This document shows, piece by piece, positions 1-7,213 of a DNA stretch of 64,000 nucleotides (position 1 is its first letter; each line of letters starts with the position of its first letter). The position numbers and the translations under genes are program-made. A model generated the notes under the pieces. That model did no database searches. It had not been told where the DNA came from and was given only the letters and a program-made list of their open reading frames with translations. The DNA comes from Fictibacillus arsenicus. Its GTDB lineage: Bacteria; Bacillota; Bacilli; Bacillales; Fictibacillaceae. The stretch covers positions 62,001-126,000 of the forward strand of contig NZ_MQMF01000001.1 in assembly GCF_001999465.1 (NCBI RefSeq), written 5' to 3'.

Positions 1-302
1 AGTACCTTCTCTTAAGAGGTGCTTTTGACGAAGAACATTATTTTGCGGCGGGGATCGGTCTTTTGTCTAGTCTGTTAATCTTGTTTTCAGTAATCAGAAT
101 TTTTATTGGAGCATTCTGGGGTGAGATTAAGGAAAAGCCTAAGGAAAAAGTTAGGCGTTCCGGGCTTGCCGCTTCTGGTTTATTAATCGCTATCTCAATT
201 CTGCTCGGTGTTGGAGCTGAATGGTTCTATCCGTATATCCAATCTGCAGCTGATAGCCTTATCGATCCTCAAATCTATATTGATTTTGTTTTAAAGGAGT
301 AG
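1..302 (+). CDS. mrpD: Na+/H+ antiporter Mrp subunit D, C-terminal fragment
   Basis: The reading frame is open from base 3, so the gene starts before the window. About 99 C-terminal residues remain. They include GIGLLSSLLILFSVIRIF followed by GAFWGE, the conserved end of MrpD/MnhD, and a last transmembrane segment near 180-260. MrpD is a polytopic membrane subunit of the multisubunit cation/proton antiporter used for Na+ and alkali tolerance, related to proton-pumping NADH dehydrogenase subunits. The ribosome binding site of mrpE (AAAGGAG) overlaps the end of this gene, which is typical of a coupled mrp operon. Truncation is due only to the window edge. Confidence 0.93.
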   Translation, partial: YLLLRGAFDEEHYFAAGIGLLSSLLILFSVIRIFIGAFWGEIKEKPKEKVRRSGLAASGLLIAISILLGVGAEWFYPYIQSAADSLIDPQIYIDFVLKE

Positions 303-306
303 TTCG

Positions 307-783
307 ATGACATTTCAACTTATCTTAAATTTGCTGATCGGCGTCATTTGGATGTTTTTATCTGAGAGCTACTCATTCGCAAGTTTTTTGGTAGGATTTG
401 TGATTGGGGCGGCGCTGCTGTTTCTGCTTAATCGTTTCATACCTGATTCCTATTACTTTAAACATGTTAAAGCGATCGGATATTTAATCTTTCTTTTTTT
501 AAAAGAGTTAATCTTAGCCAACATTGAAGTATTAAAGTGGGTATACAAACCCAGACTCGATTTCCAGCCAGGCATTATCGCATTGCCGATTGATGTTAAA
601 AAGAACTGGGAAATCACTTTGCTCGCTAACTTAATTACCCTAACTCCAGGAACACTTTCTGTAGATGTTTCAAGGGACCAGCGTTATATTTATATTCACG
701 CTATAGACCTGCCTGACGTAAATCAAACGATCGTTGGGATTAAAGATACTTTTGAAAAAGCAATAAGGGAGGTAACACGATGA
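307..783 (+). CDS. mrpE: Na+/H+ antiporter Mrp subunit E
   Basis: A 158-residue protein with two or three N-terminal membrane segments (about residues 1-70) and a cytoplasmic C-terminal domain containing ANLITLTPGTLSVDV, the signature of MrpE/MnhE. It is a structural and assembly subunit of the Mrp cation/proton antiporter. The ATG lies 4 bases after the mrpD stop, with AAAGGAG as ribosome binding site. The stop overlaps the mrpF start by 4 bases (ATGA), so mrpE and mrpF are probably translationally coupled. Confidence 0.95.
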   Translation: MTFQLILNLLIGVIWMFLSESYSFASFLVGFVIGAALLFLLNRFIPDSYYFKHVKAIGYLIFLFLKELILANIEVLKWVYKPRLDFQPGIIALPIDVKKNWEITLLANLITLTPGTLSVDVSRDQRYIYIHAIDLPDVNQTIVGIKDTFEKAIREVTR

Positions 784-1070
784 CAGATTGGTTCTCTATG
801 GTTGTCTATATTTGTTTATTCGTGATAACTATCTCTATTCTACTTCTTTTATATAGAGCAGTTGTCGGCCCTTCGAACCCTGACCGTGTTGTGGCACTTG
901 ATACGATTGGTATTAATTTGATTGCGATTACCGGGTTAATGGCGATCCTATTAGATACGGTTCAGTTAAACGATATTATACTGCTTATCGGAATATTGAC
1001 TTTTATTGCAACTGTAGCTGTTGCAAAATTCTTGGAAAAGGGTGTTATCATTGATCAAGATCGTGATTAG
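780..1070 (+). CDS. mrpF: Na+/H+ antiporter Mrp subunit F
   Basis: A 96-residue protein with three predicted membrane helices and the motif VVGPSNPDRVVALDTIG after the first helix, which identifies MrpF/MnhF. It is a small membrane subunit of the Mrp antiporter. Its start overlaps mrpE by 4 bases, with an AGGGAGG site just upstream, and its 3' end overlaps the mrpG start by about 20 bases. The length and order E-F-G match the standard seven-gene operon. Confidence 0.95.
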   Translation: MTDWFSMVVYICLFVITISILLLLYRAVVGPSNPDRVVALDTIGINLIAITGLMAILLDTVQLNDIILLIGILTFIATVAVAKFLEKGVIIDQDRD

Positions 1071-1395
1071 TTTTTTCCTTATCATTGGCACCTTTTTTAT
1101 ATTATCAGGAACGTTAGGGGTACTTCGTTTTCCAGATGTTTATTCAAGACTTCATGCTGCAACTAAAAGTTCAACATTAGGTGTGTCTGGCGTCCTTATC
1201 GGCTCTGCTATTTACGTCTATTCTGATATGAATGTATTCAGCGGAAAACTAATCTTAGGGATTCTGTTTGTCCTTCTGACAGCACCAGTTGCAGGACATA
1301 TGATTTCTAGAGCTGCCTACCGGACAGGAGTGCCATTATCAGAAAAGACCGTATATAATCACCTGGCAGAAAAACACAACATCAAGGAATCATAA
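1051..1395 (+). CDS. mrpG: Na+/H+ antiporter Mrp subunit G
   Basis: The protein carries LRFPDVYSRLHAATKSSTLG, the conserved MrpG/MnhG motif, with three membrane segments in about 114 residues. I place the start at TTG 1051 because GGAAAAGGG lies 8 bases upstream and the first helix begins directly after it. An in-frame GTG at 1042 is the alternative, and a TTG at 1021 would add an unusual hydrophilic extension. This is the last gene of the mrp operon. No clear intrinsic terminator follows; the next structured DNA is the GC-rich repeat at 1403-1612. Confidence 0.93.
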   Translation: MIKIVISFFLIIGTFFILSGTLGVLRFPDVYSRLHAATKSSTLGVSGVLIGSAIYVYSDMNVFSGKLILGILFVLLTAPVAGHMISRAAYRTGVPLSEKTVYNHLAEKHNIKES

Positions 1396-1402
1396 CTAAT
1401 CG

Positions 1403-1612
1403 CTTATTTCTAATATTGTTGCTTATGGCGTTTTTTCTTTCACATCATTGAAAAGTTGATTGGAGTGTAAGGTGCGAGACTCCTGCGGGACGAGTGGGAC
1501 AGGTGAGACTCCTAAAGGCGTAAAGCGTCAGGAGGCTCACCGCCCGCCCCGCGGAAAGCGAGCAACCTGAAACGGAAATCAACTACTTTCAAAAACAACA
1601 AGCTTTTGCGAT
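1403..1612 (+). repeat. REP-like palindromic repeat, copy 1 (short form, plus orientation)
   Basis: First of eight related intergenic copies. The outer ends carry TGTTGCT on the left and AACAACA-type sequence on the right, and GTTGATT is mirrored by AATCAAC further in. The GC-rich core reads GGTGCGAGACTCCTGCGGGA, then GGTGAGACTCCT facing AGGAGGCTCACC, then CCCCGCGGAAAGCGAGC. The whole unit is an imperfect palindrome likely to fold in DNA or RNA. No coding potential is apparent. It fills the gap between mrpG and pssA. Confidence 0.85.
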
Positions 1613-1633
1613 AACAACATAAATAATTAGCTC

Positions 1634-1662
1634 TTTCAAACAGTTTCTAATTGGCATATAAT
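1634..1662 (+). promoter_or_regulatory. Candidate sigma-A promoter of pssA
   Basis: A perfect TATAAT (1657-1662) follows a weak -35 TTTCAA (1634-1639) at 17 bases. It lies about 90 bases upstream of pssA and just right of repeat copy 1. The leader between them holds a hairpin (arms 1700-1710 and 1713-1723, AGCAGGATATA and its complement) with no strong T-run after it. Confidence 0.5.
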
Positions 1663-1749
1663 GAATAAAATGGTTATATACTTTTAAGCAACTAACCGTA
1701 GCAGGATATATTTATATCCTGCTTTGTGTTCCATTTGAGGAGTGATTGA

Positions 1750-2295
1750 ATGTTTATGATTGAAAGAGAGCGCATTGATTCAACTGTTAAGAAAGTGAAG
1801 GGACAAACTGCAAATTTCTTAACATTGATCAACTTATCACTTGGCGCCTTAGCTTTGTTATTTATGATGAATGGTGATTTAAAAATCGGATTAATTTTAA
1901 TTTTTTTAGCTGGTTTGTTTGATCGTTTTGACGGAATGGTTGCGAGAAAACTGAATATTGAATCCGAGTTTGGTAAGCAGCTGGATTCACTTTGTGATTT
2001 AATTTCTTTTGGTATCGCACCGGCATTTTTGATTTATCAAGCTGTACTTCATCAGTTTGGCGTTCCCGGCATGATATTCACGATCATATTTATTGTATGC
2101 GGAGCAATTCGCCTAGCACGATTTAACATTACAGAGTTTACGGGGTCATTTGTTGGAGTGCCGATTACAGTTGCTGGATGTTTAATGGCTGCCGCTTATC
2201 TGGCAATTAACTTTTTACCGGGATTCTTCTATATGTTCCTGACAATCGGTTTAGCAATATTAATGATCAGTACCATATCAATTGAAAAAAGATAA
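1750..2295 (+). CDS. pssA: CDP-diacylglycerol--serine O-phosphatidyltransferase
   Basis: A 181-residue integral membrane enzyme that makes phosphatidylserine from CDP-diacylglycerol and L-serine, the precursor of phosphatidylethanolamine. The CDP-alcohol phosphotransferase signature D-G-x2-A-R-x8-G-x3-D-x3-D is seen at about residues 60-82 (FDGMVARKLN, then FGKQLDSLCD). Several hydrophobic helices follow. GAGGAGTGA is the ribosome binding site; ATG 1750 is best, with ATG 1756 possible. It appears monocistronic, flanked by two repeat copies and followed by its own terminator. No psd gene is adjacent. Confidence 0.93.
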   Translation: MFMIERERIDSTVKKVKGQTANFLTLINLSLGALALLFMMNGDLKIGLILIFLAGLFDRFDGMVARKLNIESEFGKQLDSLCDLISFGIAPAFLIYQAVLHQFGVPGMIFTIIFIVCGAIRLARFNITEFTGSFVGVPITVAGCLMAAAYLAINFLPGFFYMFLTIGLAILMISTISIEKR

Positions 2296-2300
2296 AAAAT

Positions 2301-2333
2301 AAACCGCAGAATTTGATCAGCGGTTTTTTTATT
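2301..2333 (+). terminator. Intrinsic terminator of pssA
   Basis: AAACCGC (2301-2307) pairs with GCGGTTT (2320-2326) across a 12-base loop and is followed by a run of seven T. It starts six bases after the pssA stop codon. Confidence 0.85.
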
Positions 2334-2339
2334 AGGCTT

Positions 2340-2608
2340 ATTTCTAAAATTGTTGCTTATTCTTTTCTTTCACTTCATTGACAAGTTGATAGGAGTGCAA
2401 GGTGCGTGCCTACCACCTGAGAAGCTTCTCGCTAGGCATGCAACGAGGAAGCACACTTCGGTAGCAATTTTCTTGTAGACGCAGGAGCAAGGATACTTCC
2501 ATGAAGCGGGACAGGTGAGACTCCTAACGGCGCAAAGCGCAGAGGAGGCTCACCGCACGTCCCCCGGAAAGCGAGCAACCTGGAACGGAAATCAACTACT
2601 TCCAAAAA
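2340..2608 (+). repeat. REP-like palindromic repeat, copy 2 (long form, plus orientation)
   Basis: Same outer sequence as copy 1 (TTGTTGCTTATTC at the left, CGGAAATCAACTACTTCC at the right) and the same GGTGAGACTCCT / GAGGCTCACC core. It contains an extra segment of about 100 bases (2406-2506) with its own inverted arms, GAAGCTTCTC and GTAGACGCAGGAGCAAGG. The same extra segment is found in copies 3 and 7. The element ends at the base before the pepF stop codon, so any pepF transcript runs into it. Confidence 0.85.
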
Positions 2609-4390
2609 TTATTTTTGAGTCAATACAAGGAATTCCTCTACATCTGCAGCTGCTAATTCGATTCCTTTTAACCAGAAATCTTGCTTCGTAATATCAATTC
2701 CTAAATGTTTTTGTGCTAATTCTTCTACTTCCATCTTTCCAGTGTCTTGTAAGAGCGCGATATATTTCTCTTCGAATGAAGGTCCTTCTTCTTTCGCTTT
2801 TGCGTAGATACCAGCTGAGAACAAGTATCCGAATGTATACGGGAAGTTATAAAACGGTACATCTGTAATATAGAAGTGAAGTTTAGATGCCCAGAAATAA
2901 GGATGATACTCAGCTAGAGCTCCGTTAAATGCTTCTTTTTGAGCTTCTTCCATCAATTCACACAGACGCTCAACTGATAATTGACCGTCCTTTCTTTCTT
3001 CATACATTCTTGTTTCAAATAAGAAACGTGCATGGATATTCATGAAGAATGCTACAGAACGCTGAGCTTTATCTTCTAAAAGAGCAATTTTTTCTTCTTT
3101 TGTTTTTGCATTTGTAACAGCAGCATCTGCTACAATCATCTCAGCAAAAGTAGATGCCGTTTCAGCAACGTTCATCGCATAATTCGTTGCATAATAAGGT
3201 AATTCTTTTAATACATCTGAATGGAAAGCGTGACCAAGCTCATGTGCTAATGTAGAAACATTGCTTGGTGTCCCAGAGAACGTCATGAAAATACGAGTTT
3301 CTTTCTTAGTCGGGAAACCTGTACAGAATCCTCCTGGTCTTTTTCCAGCACGGTCTTCTGCTTCAACCCATCCTTTAAGAAAAGCTTTCTCTGAAAAATC
3401 AGCCATTTTAGGAGCAAGCGAACGGAAATGTTCAACAATAAACTGCGCTGATTCATCATAGCTCATTTTGCTGTTTGCAGAAGAAAGCGGTGCATCAACG
3501 TCGTACCAGCTTAGCTTTTCTAAACCGAGTAATTCTGCTTTACGATCTAGATATTTCACAAAAATATCTTTTTGTGATGAAATAGCATCCCACATGGCCG
3601 TCAGTGTTTCTTCTTTCATACGGTTGATCGCCAGAGGTTCTTTTAATGTTTCTTTCCATCCTCTATGTTTATAGATCTCATTTCTAAATCCAGCAATGTG
3701 ATTAAGAGATGCTGCGCAAAATTCTCCTTCGTTATCCCATGCTTCAACGAACTTTTCGAATGTATCCTTTCTTACTTTACGATCAGGATTAGAAAATTTG
3801 TTTTCTGCCTGGCCTACTGATAATTCTTCTTCTTTTCCGTCGATTTCAACTTTAATATTAATTTTGCCTACGACTAAATCGTAAAGTGTGGACCATGCAT
3901 GGTAACCATCTACAGCAAGATCATTGATTAAAGATTCTTCGGAAATACCCAGTTTTTCTTTGGCTTGTGTTCTTCTCTCGTTAAGTGTGAATGCAATATC
4001 TTTAAACTCTGGCATACTCACTACGTCTTTCCATGTATCTTCGGAGATTTCCATTAACTGCTTATCAAGTGCTGATCCTACATTAGAAAACGCGGCATAT
4101 ACAGATTCTAATCGACCACGCAGTCCCATCGCTTTTTTATCCTTAACATCTTGCGCGATCAAACAGCCAACAAAAGCACCTGTAGTTGACAGTCTTTCGG
4201 AAAAACTTTGCATTTCCGAGATTAACTTTAAGAAGCTTTCGTTAGTAAAATTAAATTCTTCCGATTTTTTTGCGAGGACTTTAACTTCCTCTTCCGCCCA
4301 TTTTATTTCTGCTATTAACTCTTTTGACTCGCTGCCGCCAGGAAAAACAGAATCAAGTTCCCATGTTTGCCTTAAATCTTGTAATACCAT
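2609..4390 (-). CDS. M3 family oligoendopeptidase (PepF-type)
   Basis: A 593-residue cytoplasmic zinc metallopeptidase expected to cleave short peptides. The zinc motif HELGHAFHSD (HExxH) is at about residues 385-395 and the downstream metal ligand region NVAETASTFAEM follows. The length and the pattern LAHELGHAFH fit the pepF/M3 oligoendopeptidase family. The start ATG 4390 follows GGGGAAG at a good distance. It stands alone between convergent pssA and the sporulation genes. The repeat at 2340-2608 directly abuts its stop codon, with no obvious intrinsic terminator in between. Confidence 0.93.
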   Translation of the reverse strand: MVLQDLRQTWELDSVFPGGSESKELIAEIKWAEEEVKVLAKKSEEFNFTNESFLKLISEMQSFSERLSTTGAFVGCLIAQDVKDKKAMGLRGRLESVYAAFSNVGSALDKQLMEISEDTWKDVVSMPEFKDIAFTLNERRTQAKEKLGISEESLINDLAVDGYHAWSTLYDLVVGKINIKVEIDGKEEELSVGQAENKFSNPDRKVRKDTFEKFVEAWDNEGEFCAASLNHIAGFRNEIYKHRGWKETLKEPLAINRMKEETLTAMWDAISSQKDIFVKYLDRKAELLGLEKLSWYDVDAPLSSANSKMSYDESAQFIVEHFRSLAPKMADFSEKAFLKGWVEAEDRAGKRPGGFCTGFPTKKETRIFMTFSGTPSNVSTLAHELGHAFHSDVLKELPYYATNYAMNVAETASTFAEMIVADAAVTNAKTKEEKIALLEDKAQRSVAFFMNIHARFLFETRMYEERKDGQLSVERLCELMEEAQKEAFNGALAEYHPYFWASKLHFYITDVPFYNFPYTFGYLFSAGIYAKAKEEGPSFEEKYIALLQDTGKMEVEELAQKHLGIDITKQDFWLKGIELAAADVEEFLVLTQK

Positions 4391-4498
4391 ATTCTTCCCC
4401 CTAATATGTACGTATTTACACTCTTTTCTTATTATAAAAAATATTCAAACAAAAATCGACTATGAAGTTTATTTTTATTGAATTTTATTTTTTTGCAT

Positions 4499-4530
4499 AA
4501 AAAAACTCCCCTATTTGGAGAGATTTTTTA
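4499..4530 (-). terminator. Terminator after the 24-residue membrane peptide gene
   Basis: On the minus strand CTCTCC and GGGGAG form a short stem with a five-base loop followed by seven T. A T-run also follows on the plus strand, so it may work both ways. It starts directly after the stop codon of the small ORF at 4531-4605. Confidence 0.7.
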
Positions 4531-4605
4531 TTATTCTGCGATTGCTGCATAAATAAAATAGGCTAACATCACTACGAATGATCCATATAAAACAGCTTCC
4601 TGCAT
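4531..4605 (-). CDS. Small hydrophobic peptide, 24 residues, unknown function
   Basis: A strong ribosome binding site, AGGAGGCGTTGAT, precedes ATG 4605. The 24-codon ORF is followed at once by an intrinsic terminator. The peptide begins MQEAVLYGS, has one continuous hydrophobic stretch of about 18 residues (FVVMLAYFIYAAIA) and ends in Glu. The layout of ribosome binding site, ORF and terminator supports a real gene for a single-span membrane micropeptide. I do not recognise a family. It lies between a SASP gene and pepF, all on the minus strand, so a sporulation role is possible but only by location. Confidence 0.6.
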   Translation of the reverse strand: MQEAVLYGSFVVMLAYFIYAAIAE

Positions 4606-4677
4606 ATCAACGCCTCCTGTTTTTTACCTATTCTATTCCCTGTTTTTATGATTTAAACACAGTTATCCTTTTTATTC

Positions 4678-4959
4678 TTAACGAGCTTGTTTACCTAGAT
4701 TTGCTTTTGCCTGCTGAATTAGTTCTTTAACCATCCTGCCGCCAATTTGTCCCCCTACACGCCCTGCGTCTTTTGAAGTAATTGTACCATTATAGCCCTT
4801 GCCAAGCTGAACTCCCATATCTTTAGCAACTTCATACTTCACATCATCTGGAGATTTTTCAGAAACGTTGTACCCTGCTTCTTTCATTACTTTTGCTTTT
4901 AATTTATCCAATGCTTCACGTGCTTCAGGCACGACAGGCTGTCTTTTTCTTCTCGCCAT
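4678..4959 (-). CDS. Alpha/beta-type small acid-soluble spore protein
   Basis: A 93-residue basic protein of the SASP alpha/beta family, which coats spore DNA and protects it from UV and heat. The hallmark regions are present: a GPR-protease-like site region YEVAKDMGVQLGKGYNG in the middle and KDAGRVGGQIGGRMVKELI near the C terminus. An N-terminal extension MARRKRQPVVPEAREALDKL is longer than in the major SspA/SspB proteins, resembling minor SASPs. Expression in the forespore under sigma-G is expected from the family. It lies directly downstream of sigK on the same strand, separated by a terminator. Confidence 0.9.
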   Translation of the reverse strand: MARRKRQPVVPEAREALDKLKAKVMKEAGYNVSEKSPDDVKYEVAKDMGVQLGKGYNGTITSKDAGRVGGQIGGRMVKELIQQAKANLGKQAR

Positions 4960-5000
4960 TTAAAAAACTCCTTTTTTTCTTTAGTTTGCCCGAAGCAAAA

Positions 5001-5030
5001 AATAAAAAGGCTGTAAATGTTACCAGCCTC
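5001..5030 (-). terminator. Intrinsic terminator of sigK
   Basis: AGGCTG (5008-5013) and CAGCCT (5024-5029) form the stem. On the minus strand the stem is followed by a T-rich tract. Confidence 0.8.
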
Positions 5031-5043
5031 TTGTTTTGATCTA

Positions 5044-5751
5044 TTACCGTTCAGATTGCTGACGGCTTCTATAGAATTCATGAAACAGCTTCATCAGCGC
5101 TCTTTTTTCTATCCGCGAAACATAGCTTCTTGATATACCAAGTTGCTTGGCGATTTCTCTTTGTGTTTTTTCTTTTTGCAGATCCAAGCCAAAACGTCCA
5201 ACGATCACTTCTTTTTCCCGGTCATCCAGCACATGAATATAATCGTAAATTTTCTTTTTTTGCATTTTTAATTGAATCGCATCAACTACATCCTCAGTTT
5301 CAGCTTTCAAAACATCAATGAGTGTAATCTCATTTCCTTCTTTGTCCGTTCCAATTGGGTCGTGCAGGGATACGTCTTTTTTCGTTTTCTTTAATGCACG
5401 GAGGTGCATTAAAATTTCGTTCTCTATACACCTTGCAGCATACGTAGCAAGTTTTGTTCCTTTTCCTCTTGAGTAGCTTTCGATTGCTTTGATAAGTCCG
5501 ATGGTACCGATGGAGATTAGATCTTCCGTATCCTCTCCTGTATTTTCAAATTTTTTTACGATATGAGCAACAAGCCTCAAATTGTGCTCGATCAGCAATC
5601 CTCTAGCATGTTCATCACCATTTGCCATATCTTTTAAGTACTGCTTCTCTTCATTCTCAGACAGTGGCTGGGGAAAAGCATTGTTTTTAACATATGACAC
5701 AAAGAGCATGACTTCTTTAAAAAAATAAGCCAACACACCTACTAATGACAT
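5044..5751 (-). CDS. sigK: RNA polymerase sporulation sigma factor sigma-K (pro-form)
   Basis: A 235-residue sigma-70 family factor that directs late mother-cell transcription during sporulation. Region 2 ([16 protein letters not shown], then [16 protein letters not shown]) and region 4 ([12 protein letters not shown], then [20 protein letters not shown]) are complete. The first 19 residues form the pro-sequence ahead of [11 protein letters not shown], the sequence at which the SpoIVFB protease releases active sigma-K. GGAGGTG precedes ATG 5751. The gene is uninterrupted: unlike B. subtilis, no skin element splits it, so no recombinase-driven rearrangement is needed. Confidence 0.97.
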   Translation of the reverse strand: MSLVGVLAYFFKEVMLFVSYVKNNAFPQPLSENEEKQYLKDMANGDEHARGLLIEHNLRLVAHIVKKFENTGEDTEDLISIGTIGLIKAIESYSRGKGTKLATYAARCIENEILMHLRALKKTKKDVSLHDPIGTDKEGNEITLIDVLKAETEDVVDAIQLKMQKKKIYDYIHVLDDREKEVIVGRFGLDLQKEKTQREIAKQLGISRSYVSRIEKRALMKLFHEFYRSRQQSER

Positions 5752-5867
5752 AACAGCACCTCCAAGACAATTCTTACTCCTTTATCTTTATGCGAAGCTG
5801 GGCTTGGGTGTGTCTGTACATCTAAAATGGAACCTTTTTATTTCATTGACGTAATAGAAATAAATGG

Positions 5868-5896
5868 TTTTCAATAATTGGTAATACATCTATAAT
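5868..5896 (+). promoter_or_regulatory. Sigma-A-like promoter of the lipoprotein/DUF350 pair
   Basis: TTTTCA (5868-5873) and a perfect TATAAT (5891-5896) are 17 bases apart. The start codon at 5919 follows 22 bases after the -10 box, so the leader is short. GGGGTG serves as ribosome binding site. Confidence 0.6.
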
Positions 5897-5918
5897 TAGG
5901 CTTGAATGGGGTGAAAAC

Positions 5919-6242
5919 ATGAATAAAACAAAGAAACTTATTGCAGGTGTTTCATCTGCTTCTGTAGCAGTTATGCTTTCCGGCTGTAATGATCAAGCAC
6001 AGGAGCTTCCGCCAGAACCTACTGATACAGAATGCCAGGATTGGGAATGGGATGAAGATGACGGCGTCTATGAATGTGACGATACTAATTCTCGTTATTT
6101 CGGCTATTACTTCTTTGGGGGAAGATATTTCAGCGGAACGAGCAGTTTATTGAAGAACTCCAAGTACAAGGCTTACAAGAACAGCTCAAGCTTTAAAGGC
6201 GGAAGTACTGGATTCGGAAGCAGTAAAGGCTTTGGAGGATAA
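5919..6242 (+). CDS. YgiB-like (DUF1190-type) lipoprotein
   Basis: A 107-residue predicted lipoprotein. Its signal peptide ends in the lipobox VMLSGC with the lipidated Cys at residue 23. An acidic, Trp-containing stretch (about 30-55) follows, then an aromatic stretch SRYFGYYFFGGRYFSG, and a Ser/Gly/Phe tail ending GFGSSKGFGG. The composition and the neighbours (a DUF350 protein and a glutathionylspermidine-synthetase-like enzyme) resemble the enterobacterial YgiB/YjfM group. Family assignment is by architecture and context rather than by a catalytic motif. It is followed after 19 bases by the DUF350 gene. Confidence 0.65.
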   Translation: MNKTKKLIAGVSSASVAVMLSGCNDQAQELPPEPTDTECQDWEWDEDDGVYECDDTNSRYFGYYFFGGRYFSGTSSLLKNSKYKAYKNSSSFKGGSTGFGSSKGFGG

Positions 6243-6261
6243 AAATTAAGGAGTTGTAAAG

Positions 6262-6657
6262 ATGAACTTATTTATTAATTTTGCGTTATATGCTGCTGCA
6301 GGCCTCGGTCTTTTGTTTGCAGGATTTATTATCTTTGAATTATCAACAAAAACAAAGGAACTTCAGTTGATATCTAAAGGAAATACAGCAGCCGCTTTAT
6401 CGCTTGGCGGAAGACTGTTTGGTCTTGCTTTTGTAATCGGCTCTTCGATCGCTAACTCACTCAGCATTATCGATCTGCTTATTTGGGGAGCAGTAGGGAT
6501 CGTTGCTCAGATTGCAGCGCTTTTCGTTGCAGAACATCTAGCTATCCGTTCAAGTATTTCAAAAGCGATCGATGCAGATAACAAAGCGGTCGGATTGCTC
6601 GTCCTGTTTCTAAGCCTCTCTGTCGGCTGGGTAATCGCACAATGTCTTACATATTAA
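6262..6657 (+). CDS. DUF350 family membrane protein (YjfL-like)
   Basis: A 131-residue protein with four predicted membrane helices in the pattern of two DUF350 repeats (about residues 5-65 and 72-131). AAGGAG precedes ATG 6262. DUF350 proteins are of unknown function. In enterobacteria, YjfL is encoded next to YjfC, a glutathionylspermidine-synthetase-like protein, and a DUF1190 lipoprotein. The same trio is present here, although the ATP-grasp gene at 7214 is separated by an antisense gene. A perfect 11-bp terminator hairpin follows. Confidence 0.85.
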   Translation: MNLFINFALYAAAGLGLLFAGFIIFELSTKTKELQLISKGNTAAALSLGGRLFGLAFVIGSSIANSLSIIDLLIWGAVGIVAQIAALFVAEHLAIRSSISKAIDADNKAVGLLVLFLSLSVGWVIAQCLTY

Positions 6658-6661
6658 AAAA

Positions 6662-6692
6662 AAGCATGCAGCTTTTGCTGCATGCTTATATT
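6662..6692. terminator. Bidirectional terminator between convergent genes
   Basis: AAGCATGCAGC (6662-6672) and its exact complement (6677-6687) enclose a TTTT loop, with T-rich flanks on both strands. It ends the DUF350 gene, and its right arm overlaps the stop codon of the minus-strand gene at 6686. Confidence 0.9.
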
Positions 6693-7132
6693 TTTTCTCC
6701 TACATACATGACATAAACAGCTCGGTCTTCATCCAGTTCTGCTGAATCTCTTAAAAATTGACCTTGCCTTGGTATCTCTACTACGTCTTTTAAAAGATAC
6801 CTCATAACATCCCAATGGCTGTTTAATGCCTGTACATGTAAAAGGGGCATATTACCTGTACTTTGATATTGCCTGAACTCTAAAAAGATTCCTCTTCCTT
6901 TGTAGCTTGCTTCATCTAAGAAACGTTTGGCAGGACCTATTTCTTTAACGATTAAAATCTCTTCGCTCCCTTTCATTTCATTTGACTGAAGCTCATATTC
7001 TTTTTGTCCCGTAACAAAAAACTCACATAACTGCCTGGCATATTTTTCATCATTGTGCATATTTTCAGGTATTTTATAAGTTAAGAAAGGTTCATATCCA
7101 TCTAATTTTTCTATGTAATAAGTTAATTCCAT
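6686..7132 (-). CDS. Protein of unknown function, antisense between DUF350 and ATP-grasp genes
   Basis: A soluble protein of about 148 residues with no signal peptide or membrane segment. I place the start at the second Met (7132) because AAAGGG lies 9 bases upstream. The first ATG (7141) touches that site with no spacing. The sequence starts MELTYYIEKLDGYEPFLTY and has mixed charged and aromatic composition with no motif I recognise. It is convergent with the lipoprotein/DUF350 pair and divergent from the ATP-grasp gene at 7214, sharing about 80 bases of upstream DNA. Its placement inside the trio suggests an insertion or a functional partner, but this is only inference. Confidence 0.7.
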   Translation of the reverse strand: MELTYYIEKLDGYEPFLTYKIPENMHNDEKYARQLCEFFVTGQKEYELQSNEMKGSEEILIVKEIGPAKRFLDEASYKGRGIFLEFRQYQSTGNMPLLHVQALNSHWDVMRYLLKDVVEIPRQGQFLRDSAELDEDRAVYVMYVGEKI

Positions 7133-7213
7133 TATTCTCATCCCTTTTATTATTTGTTATGTTTATGATATCAGTTTTCATGAAAGTATGTATCGCCGGA
7201 GGTTTTTTAATAT

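Noticed and set aside
1403-1612. Insertion sequence interpretation of the GC-rich repeats
   Set aside because: Copies are under 300 bases with no transposase reading frame and no obvious target-site duplication, so at most a non-autonomous element.
3924-4481. 185-codon plus-strand ORF opposite the oligoendopeptidase gene
   Set aside because: It lies antisense to well-supported catalytic coding sequence and is rich in Ser and Leu, as expected from a shadow frame.
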